A DNA stretch of 64,000 bases from Enoplolaimus lenunculus. Lineage: Eukaryota > Nematoda > Enoplea > Enoplida > Thoracostomopsidae. The notes below the pieces were generated by a model. It did not search any database. It had not been told where the DNA came from and saw only the letters and a list, made by a program, of their open reading frames with translations. The position numbers and the translations under genes are program-made. Position 1 is the first letter of the stretch. Each line of letters starts with the position of its first letter. The DNA lies in assembly GCA_030248215.1 (NCBI GenBank), contig JASANG010001227.1:62001-126000 (forward strand), given 5' to 3'. Below, one piece after another: positions 58,101 through 64,000 of the stretch.

Positions 58101-61100
58101 GCTAAACATAAGCACAATTCTCTAATCCTAAGCCTTTTCCGTCTCTACGATACCCGAGACTCCGTGTGTGTCTCCAAGTACTCAAACGTCTCTAATTAGC
58201 ATGGAATGTGGTAGTTTGTGTTAGCTAAACCATCTTTCAAAAAGGTAAAAGTGATTTGATTTTTTAAACCAATCGGATTAAGAGACCGATTTATACTGAA
58301 ATGGTGCCTTTATTGTTTGCTTTCTCCCCAAAATCATAGTTCCTTTGCGAGTACACTGCAAAAAATGGTGAGTAAAATTTACTCTCTACGAAATAGGTTT
58401 TTCGGGACTACACAAACCGAGTCAAGTTCGACTCCGCCAGAGTCAAACGTGCGACTCAATAAGTCGAATATGACTTCGGTGGAATCGAATTTTGACTCAA
58501 TTTCTATAGTCCGAAAAGCCTATTTCGGAGAGAGTCAATTTGACTCACCATTTTTGCAGTGTATGGATAGTCCTTGGTCAATTAGACGGTGACCTTTGGC
58601 GGCAACCTACGCCTACACCAAAGTGATGATTTCGTAATTCACAGGGTCATTACAGAGTTTGACTGTTAATCGGATATTGGAAATGTTGTTTAATTATGGT
58701 TTCCGGCTGAAGTTTGGCCCAAACTACGACGGGGGTTTAAAGTATTTTAAGCTGCTGAAACATATTAATTTTAATTCTCTCATTCAGTAGTTTATAAGCC
58801 TTCTTTGCAGGACCGGAGCAGCCACCCCCCATACCCACTATTTAGGGTGCCCTGCCCCTAAAAGGGAAACAAAAACCGCTTAAGTTTTAAAATGTGTCTG
58901 GCTTCTCGCTCACGAGTTTGGAGCCCCCCCCCCACCCCGGAATTTGGCGGAGCCGTCACCCCTGCCTGCTCCGGCACTGGTTATTTGTAAGTGTAAGTAA
59001 CACCCGATACCTCAGACCTTTTAACAAAGCAACTCGAAAAACAACAGGCCTACACCGAGTAGATCAAACTGATCTGCAAGTGAACGCTCTACCACTGCGC
59101 CACGTTGCCCACCTTGCCAACTGCAATTATAGTCGGCTATATTTGTCAACAAATATGCTGCCGGCTAGCATACATACATTGCACTGCACTATATTGCATG
59201 AGTACATAACGGACAAGCATGTCTCACATGATCATACCAAGGGCTGTAAGCCCATGGGTTCGTAGAAATAAAAAAGGTAAATGTGGTACCTTAACATCTC
59301 CGCCGGCCGGCTGATGCTTCGCGTTATCAAGGGATCCGACTTTGGAGCTGACTCTATTTTTAAAATCCACTTTTTCGTTGTAAATCTGAAACAAACAAAT
59401 TTGTGGTTAAAAATCAATGTCCACAACTGTGAAGCTGACCATTGGATCCAGGTCAGATAAGCGTCCAGTCGATCCGTAAATTTGGATGTTTGCGCCGAAA
59501 AAAATATATATTCAACCCACCGCTGCCGCTCGACGCCGAGAACCGATATCTTAGAATCAGGCAACCAACCAGGACAAGATTTTAATGACGAAAAATTGTC
59601 CTACTAAGGCATGAACCACATAGCCTTTTTGTACTGAGATCCGAACCGGTACAGATCAAAAGTACCGCTGTATATGGTTTTTAAAATTTTGTTCGTACGA
59701 CGCCGTCCGTCGCCGTACGTCATCGCACGTCACTATACGTCATCGCACGTCACTATACGTCATCGCACGTCACTATACGTCATCGCACGTCACTATACGT
59801 CATCGCACGTCACTATACGTCATCGCACGTCACTATCGTCATCGCACGTCACTATACGTCAGCGTACGTCACCATACGTCATCGTATACAGTATGGCAAC
59901 GAACGGCGACGGACGGTTCCGCACGACAAGTATAGCATCAGGCAAACTGAACAGGTTTGCACGTACACTGTAAATTGCAGTGAGTTAATTTTAACTCAGA
60001 GTGAGTTGCATCACTCAGTCTGAGTTAGGACGGTCAGAACTCACAATTGTGAGTTCGTTCAACTCATTCGGAGTTAATAAATCATCTCATCTAGAGTCAG
60101 CTCAGCTCATAGTTAAAATCAAGTCAACTCAGAGTGAGTTCAAGTTTACTGTTACTAACTCAGAAATAACTAACTTTCCGTCTGAGAGTTGATTAATTAA
60201 CTCATTGGAATTTACAGTGATAATTTGCGCAAGGCGTCGTCAGGCGTCGCAAATTCAGCCATTTGTACATGACAGGCGTATCAAAAAAAATTGTGACGCA
60301 GTTTCGGAAGGTAAATGATTGGTAAAAAACATGGCTTACCTTCACGTCGCCGCCTTTCGGTTTGTGGGTTGCGTTTTGAAGTGAACCAACTCGAGACTTG
60401 GTATTTTTGAAATCCAACTTTTCAGTTTTAATCTGAAAATAAAAAAAAATCTCCAAACCGATTAAGCTTAATTATAATAATGGGTGACGAATTATCGAGT
60501 CGATCAAATGTCAGATTTACAATTTGTCCGCGGTAACTTTGATTCCATGATCGACGGTCGAAAGACGAAATATTTTTTTGGTTTTGAGTTGTTCGTAAAC
60601 TTAATACTGAAGCATAAAACGATACCAGTCTCGACCAATCAGGATATTTGGTGCATATTTTCATAGTTTGTTTTCAGTCTGTGAATTTTCGGATATCGTC
60701 ATAAAGACACTTCGAGGGTCGACAAAAATGGAGGTTTGTAGTCAGCTCAACCTGCCGGAGCAAAACAATTATTCGAGGGGCTTGCGGTTATAATAGCAAG
60801 TTTGAAATCGGTGGTTAAAATTTTCTAGGGACGGCAAAGTCCCCAAGTGACACCTAAATAGTTTTAAAAAATCACTTTAATGTTAGCTGCTGTAGTGACC
60901 CTAATAAGAGGGGGGACTGATATTTATTTGACCTCTGCAGAGGGCACCCCTGTTATACGGTTACGGTCTGTTATTTATTTTTAACCCACGCTCCGCCGCC
61001 CTTCGTTACTGATACATATTCGGCATTGCAAATATCTGTTGAATTAAACGTTTATTGGTCTTGATCAAAAGCTTGAGCGATAATATAAGTTTACACTTAG

Positions 61101-64000
61101 GAATGTACTTTCAAAACATAAGTATGCTTAAAGAATCGAACTCAAGTCATTTATGAACTAAATCAGGGATAATTAACATTTATGGACTCAAATAGGGTTT
61201 AGGGAGTCTATCGCTTACGGACTCTTATTAGGGATACGGACTCCTATTGATTGGAACTCAAAATGGGGACCCCCTCTATTACCCCCTCTTATTCGGGTTA
61301 CTATAGTAAGTGTTAGTTGTGATAAGATTTCATTTAATTACATAGCTAGCAGGGTTCCAAAGGAACAATTTTTAGTAATAAAATTCAACTAGGTACAAAA
61401 TCACTAATTTTGACATAAAAAAATTTTCAAACATAAACTTTCCAATATTTAAATGATTATAAATAATTTGGCCACAAACCGTACAAATTCCGGTTCCTGC
61501 ATTTTTGAATGCAGGAACCGGAACAGGAACAAGAATTGAATTTTTGCAGGAATTCCGGCCGAAACAGGAATTCCGGTTGAACCCTGATAGTTAGGCGCTT
61601 TAAACAAAAATGAACAAACCGAATTCATGGCTCACAACTGTATCGAATACCCTTACCTGAACGTTTCCACCAGTCGGTTTATGCGTCGCGTTTTGAAGCG
61701 AACCAACTTTTGATTGCGCCGAACGGGCAAAATTCACTTTTTCTGACTTTATCTGAAATAAATGAAAAATAAAAACTTACATGTTCTCAGGCCGGAGCAG
61801 ACAGGGGTGAGGGCTCCCCCCAAAGTTCCAGGTTGGGGGCCCCAAACTCGCGAGCGAAACGAGCGTCAAGCCAGACACATTTTAAAACTTAAGCGGTTAT
61901 TGTTGCAACCGGTTAGGGTAGGGCCCTTTTAGGGGTGGATCTCCCACAAATGGGGAGTATGGGGGTGGCTGCTCCGACCCTGCATGTTCTGAAGGTTTCA
62001 TAACCACATATAAAAGTTTATACAAATATTAGTGATAATTGAATAAATTGCAAAAGTCACCCGACCCCCCGCATTTGCAGTCTGGCATGTGCAAATTTAC
62101 TTTCCAATTACGGGGATTGTTGCCACGGATCACAGGGAGGCAGCCCCCTGATTGGAAAGGAAAAAGACCGCATACCGTACTGTTCTAAGTATACGGGAAT
62201 TAATTAGTCGTTTTGGCTACGGTACCCGTGTGAACAATAGACACAAAAGAAACTAAAAACCTACCGTCACTTTTCCACCAGACGGCGTATAATTGGCGTT
62301 CGCCAGTGACCCAACTCGAGAAGTTGCTTTCTGTGAAAAATCCAACTTTGTCGATTGAATCTGAAAGTCAATTTCGAACATCATTAACCTAAGGGTTGCA
62401 CTATACTCGCCACCCGGCCATTAAAAATTACCGCACGCCGTCGCTGGGCGGCGGTGTGCGCCGGCGTCCGGCTTAGTAAAGTATAGTGCAACCCTTATAG
62501 TACCCATCCCCTTACCCCCCGTAAGATGTTGGGCTGTTTATTGCGCCAGTAAACAATGGTTATGTTTACTGGTGCTATACACAACATTTGGTTCCTGATA
62601 TTTGACCCCACTTCCAAAACACACCGTGTATCCCCATCCTACGACATTATTCTCCAGGTGAAGATAACCAGTATACGAGTAGCGGAAGCGGAAATTTCTG
62701 ACCGGATGCAGAGGTTTTTATTCGGAAGTCTCGCAACATACAGTGAACACGAAAACTCGCGAACGAGAAGCCAAACGTCATCTTTAATGATAATAATACA
62801 AAATTTTAGTTTCAGTGTCGGTTTAATTAAATGTTCCAGTCCCAGGTCATCGTCAAAATCACATGTCCATTACGAAAAATAAACAGAGACCTGACAATTT
62901 TATCACAAAATATTTTCCTGGGGTGGCGGATTCCCGCCATCATCCGCTGGATGCACCCCTGAGAGGTTTTCAAACAAAACTTGCACTTGTGAATAGGGCT
63001 TTATTTAACTGATATATCGTACGGATTGGAGTTGCACTGTACTTTTTTATCGTGCGGCACCTGTACGGGTGACGCACGGTGACGGACGGCGTCGGACGTC
63101 AAGTATAGCGCAACCCTTACCTTTATGTCACCGCCAGCCGGTTTATAATTTGCCGCGCGTTCAAGTGACCCAATCTTGGAGGCGGCTTTGTCTTTGAAAT
63201 CCAACTTGCGAGACTCTATCTTCTTATCACCACCGGCTGGAGTATGGGACGCATTTGCGAGGGAGCCAACTTTTGACGATATAGGCTTCCGGGGAGAGGC
63301 ACCTGAAATCGGTGCGGCGGTCGGTTTTGATGTTGAAGGTGTTGGTTTCTAAAAAGGTGGATACACAAAATGCCGTAGCCAGGGGAGTTTCAGGGGTCAA
63401 CCCCCCTTGCGAATTTTGCGCTGGTTTAATAAGCTCAACTGTGAGCATGAATAATGTACTAATTAGCTTGTAGATAATTAATTTGCATGTAGATCAATTG
63501 TTAGGCGTCATATTTTTGATTTTCCATGCCCGAAAATCGTATCCACAGCGCACAAACGCTAATAAAAAGAATATTTATTAAGATTATTCCCTAGCTTCCA
63601 TAGATTGACATAGCTAATATGCTAATCAGAGCGCAGCTAACTACTAGAATAAAGACCTTAGAGATTTAGAAATGTTTTATTCAAAATTTTGTGTCACCAA
63701 CATCTCTTTAAAACTGAAATCAGTTCACTCGTAGACCGTAATATTTAAATTAGCCAGTAGCTAATCAACAGAGAGGAATTTAGCTCACATGTGTGAATAA
63801 CCATGCAAGTTCAATGAATTTATTGCAGCCGCATTCTCATTGGCTGATGGAAAAATGTAAGTTCTGCGCGCAATTTGCAGCTGCAAGTTCTCGTAGCAAA
63901 AACTTGGGCGTGTGAATAGGGCTTAAGTGAAGTTGCAAACATCTAACATTTGTCCAAAATTCAAAACAAACATACCGCTTTATCACCAGATCCGGGGCCA
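51944..64000 (-). CDS. Microtubule-associated protein of the MAP2/MAP4/tau family, C-terminal part
   Basis: Binds and stabilises microtubules through imperfect repeats of about 31 residues. Exons: 63976-64000 (continues right), 63121-63348, 62265-62360, 61657-61752, 60340-60432, 59290-59385, 57497-57592, 55301-55396, 54440-54535, 54046-54141, 52882-53001, 51944-52141. All are phase 0. Each repeat shows the family core K(V/I)GSL.NA..(K/T)P.GG, followed by VQI or VKI into the next exon. Ten repeats have the PxGG turn; the eleventh (52882-53001) lacks it, like the pseudo-repeat that ends the tau repeat region. The tail is His/Gln-rich, and the stop TAG is at 51946-51944. Vertebrate tau, MAP2 and MAP4 have three to five repeats, so this array is unusually long. 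The tau amyloid core VQIVYK is absent; equivalents read VQIMSE or VQIYDE. The projection domain lies beyond the window. Confidence 0.93.
52425..52605. repeat. Three direct copies of a ~62-bp unit
   Basis: 'atccagccaatcagctgatg' recurs three times, each followed by 'atatttac.tcg.ca' and (twice) 'taataaacctt'. Lies in the last MAP intron. Confidence 0.9.
52882..53001 (-). CDS. MAP terminal pseudo-repeat exon R11
   Basis: 120 nt, phase 0. It starts ILDEKVDF and keeps AAAKIGSID but has no PGGG turn. It continues as a Ser/Gly/His linker ending MAQQ. This is the place where tau carries its degenerate final repeat followed by the acidic tail. Confidence 0.9.
53293..53473. mobile_element. TTAGGC-hexamer TIR element copy
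   Basis: Starts GGCCCATGTTACTTT and ends AAAGTAACATTGGCC. A further copy follows at about 53496-53680. Confidence 0.65.
53728..53924. mobile_element. TTAGGC-hexamer TIR element, complete, TSD CTCGTCTG
   Basis: 197 bp. Left end GGCCCATGTAAAGATCAGGG; inverted right end GGCCAATGTAAAGAACAGG. Perfect 8-bp TSD CTCGTCTG (53720-53727, 53925-53932). The inside has 'cttaagctttagac' and repeated GCTTAG/TTAGGC. The 8-bp TSD suggests hAT; non-coding. Confidence 0.88.
54046..54141 (-). CDS. MAP repeat exon R10
   Basis: 96 nt, phase 0. Core PKIGSLENADHVPGGGD; Pro replaces Ser before the core Lys. The donor is CAG|GTATTT. Confidence 0.93.
54293..54430. repeat. ~30-bp tandem repeat
   Basis: About five units of 'aaatgagaaaatttaagaat' followed by 'tgtattaat', directly 3' of MAP exon R9. 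Confidence 0.9.
54440..54535 (-). CDS. MAP repeat exon R9
   Basis: 96 nt, phase 0. Core SKVGSLENAKHIPGGGN, the closest of all to the vertebrate tau/MAP4 consensus. A 30-bp tandem repeat lies in the intron just downstream (54293-54430). Confidence 0.94.
54897..55113. mobile_element. TTAGGC-hexamer element with long hexamer runs
   Basis: Four CTTAGGCTTAGG-type runs separated by 'aacacatttttgcaacg' spacers form an inner tandem array. The right end is GTAACACTGGCC. Confidence 0.7.
55301..55396 (-). CDS. MAP repeat exon R8
   Basis: 96 nt, phase 0. The core SRISSLENARYTPGGGN has Ser in place of the consensus Gly. The acceptor is GATTTAG and the donor AAG|GTAAAA. Confidence 0.91.
55565..55788. mobile_element. 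TTAGGC-hexamer TIR element, complete, TSD AACGTTTC
   Basis: 224 bp. Starts GGCCAATGTAAACAACAGGG and ends GATATTTACATGGGCC. Perfect 8-bp TSD AACGTTTC (55557-55564, 55789-55796). Confidence 0.87.
56165..56300. repeat. (AAAC)n microsatellite
   Basis: About 30 AAAC units with a few interruptions. The long Leu/Phe/Val/Cys-rich open frame on the minus strand is produced by this repeat. Confidence 0.93.
56510..56704. mobile_element. TTAGGC-hexamer TIR element, complete, TSD CAGGTTGT
   Basis: 195 bp. Starts GGCCCATGTATAGAACAG and ends CTGTTCTATACATGGGCC. Perfect 8-bp TSD CAGGTTGT (56502-56509, 56705-56712). The inside has four CCTAAG runs. Confidence 0.88.
57070..57450. repeat. G-rich 'ggctacgggcccgtg' repeat, partly tandem
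   Basis: Two or three units run from 'gtggggccaactgttttcaa' to 'ctggctacgggcccgtgcga'. Similar single units are near 41230-41390, 43080-43220 and 63370. Class unknown. Confidence 0.55.
57497..57592 (-). CDS. MAP repeat exon R7 (divergent core)
   Basis: 96 nt, phase 0. The core reads AKIRSFDNASHKPGGGH: Arg-Ser-Phe replaces the usual Gly-Ser-Leu, the strongest departure from consensus among the full repeats. Splice sites are intact, so the exon is probably used. Confidence 0.9.
57687..58071 (+). mobile_element. hAT-like MITE, complete, TSD CCTGTTCC
   Basis: Starts CAGGGTTCAACCGGATTCC and ends TTCCTGTTGTAATCCTG. Perfect 8-bp TSD CCTGTTCC (57679-57686, 58072-58079). Same family as 31531-31885, with a diverged inside. 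Confidence 0.82.
58354..58561. mobile_element. Palindromic MITE copy
   Basis: Starts CACTGCAAAAAATGGTGAGT and ends CACCATTTTTGCAGTG, with the central GAGTCAAACGTGCGACTC. Confidence 0.85.
59040..59135 (-). mobile_element. tRNA-derived SINE fragment
   Basis: The reverse strand holds 'aacgtggcgcagtggtagag', an A-box form, and 'agtttgatctac', a decayed B box. Followed by SINE-like 'gtctcacatgatcata'. Confidence 0.55.
59290..59385 (-). CDS. MAP repeat exon R6
   Basis: 96 nt, phase 0. Core SKVGSLDNAKHQPAGGD. It starts IYNEKVDF. Confidence 0.93.
59690..59932. mobile_element. CpG-rich element with 20-bp tandem array
   Basis: Outer inverted parts 'cgtacgacgccgtccgtcgc' and 'gcgacggacggttccgcacg' surround about seven copies of CATCGCACGTCACTATACGT. 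Lies in a MAP intron. Confidence 0.75.
59966..60219. mobile_element. CACTGTAAATT-ended MITE, uninterrupted copy
   Basis: 254 bp. Starts CACTGTAAATTGCAGTGAG and ends TCATTGGAATTTACAGTG. The inside repeats 'actcagagtgagtt' in both orientations. It is the reference for the interrupted copy at 17765-19012. Confidence 0.82.
60340..60432 (-). CDS. MAP repeat exon R5
   Basis: 93 nt (31 codons), one codon shorter than its neighbours, phase 0. Core SRVGSLQNATHKPKGGD. R4 and R5 share GSLQNATHKP, so they probably arose by a recent exon duplication. Confidence 0.93.
60890..61308. mobile_element. Tigger/pogo-like MITE copy 5
   Basis: Starts CTGTAGTGACCCTAATAAG and ends CTTATTCGGGTTACTATAGTA. Contains the shared 'ggactcctattgattggaac' block. 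Lies in a MAP intron. Confidence 0.8.
61350..61586 (+). mobile_element. hAT-like MITE (CAGGGTTC ends)
   Basis: Starts CAGGGTTCCAAAGGAAC and ends AATTCCGGTTGAACCCTG. Flanking 8-mers ATAGCTAG and ATAGTTAG match at seven of eight. Directly upstream of MAP exon R4's donor side. Confidence 0.8.
61657..61752 (-). CDS. MAP repeat exon R4
   Basis: 96 nt, phase 0 at both ends. Core SKVGSLQNATHKPTGGN, followed by VQ at the donor. Confidence 0.93.
62265..62360 (-). CDS. MAP repeat exon R3
   Basis: 96 nt, 32 codons, phase 0 at both ends. Core SRVGSLANANYTPSGGK. It starts IQSTKLDF and ends VT. Confidence 0.92.
62393..62494. mobile_element. Short Harbinger-like MITE
   Basis: 102 bp. GGGTTGCACTATACT at the left is a perfect inverted match to AGTATAGTGCAACCC at the right. 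Flanks are TAA and TTA, so the 3-bp target is not an exact repeat. The centre is GC-rich. Confidence 0.75.
63029..63116. mobile_element. Harbinger-like MITE forming part of a MAP splice donor
   Basis: The right end is AAGTATAGCGCAACCC followed by TTAC. On the minus strand this reads GTAAGGGTTGCGCTATACTT: the donor GT plus a TAA target site, then the TIR. The left end (GAGTTGCACTGTAC) is diverged. Confidence 0.65.
63121..63348 (-). CDS. MAP exon with repeats R1 and R2
   Basis: The 228-nt exon (76 codons) starts with a Pro/Ser/Thr/Lys-rich linker and then carries two repeats: SKVGSLANASHTPAGGD and SKIGSLERAANYKPAGGD. It is the only exon holding two. Its donor reads AAG|GTAAGGGTTG, and from the sixth intron base on is the inverted end of a MITE (see 63029-63116). 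Confidence 0.93.
63976..64000 (-). CDS. MAP exon, 3' end only (enters from the right edge)
   Basis: The last 25 nt of an exon encode GPGSGDKA and end at donor GCG|GTATGT in phase 0. It lies directly upstream of the two-repeat exon. The Gly/Pro/Ser content fits the proline-rich linker that precedes the repeats in this family. Confidence 0.7.

Overview
The window is AT-rich DNA from an animal. The genes have many short exons, GT-AG introns of about 0.1-3 kb, and very many short terminal-inverted-repeat (TIR) elements in introns and spacers. I found no bacterial operons, rRNA, reverse transcriptase or capsid gene. A MAP2/MAP4/tau-type gene and the dense miniature inverted-repeat elements (MITEs) fit an invertebrate such as a tunicate. 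That taxon is a guess; the sequence alone does not settle it.

Layout: (1) 125-13,838, minus strand: 22 exons of a long coiled-coil protein whose C-terminus runs off the left edge. (2) 14,897-25,060, minus strand: four phase-compatible micro-exons that would encode a signal peptide or signal anchor. They may be the true 5' end of the coiled-coil gene or a separate small secreted-protein gene. (3) 27,487-38,787, minus strand: a complete 15-exon phosphoglucomutase (656 codons) with an N-terminal extension that reads like a SAM-type helical domain. (4) 45,540-48,127, plus strand: a two-exon gene for a 195-residue four-helix membrane protein with a Cys-rich N-terminus. (5) 51,944-64,000, minus strand: the C-terminal part of a tau/MAP4-family microtubule-binding protein with ten full repeats plus a terminal degenerate one, mostly one repeat per 93-96-bp exon; its 5' end lies beyond the right edge.

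The rest is repeat-rich. There are at least four hAT-like families with 8-bp target duplications: CAGGGTGCAACCGG ends, CAGGGATGGGAGTC ends, CAGTGGCGGATCC ends, and a GGCC(C/A)ATGTA family that carries TTAGGC hexamers. A Tigger/pogo-like TA-flanked MITE is present in about five copies. A near-perfectly palindromic CACTGCAAAAAATGG MITE, PIF/Harbinger-like GC-rich elements, tRNA-derived SINEs and several minisatellites also occur. A degraded hAT transposase C-terminus lies at 37,961-38,113. Several elements are nested, and one MITE end forms part of a splice donor in the tau-like gene. The four main genes do not form an obvious pathway; two are probably cytoskeletal or filamentous, one is central sugar metabolism and one is an endomembrane protein.
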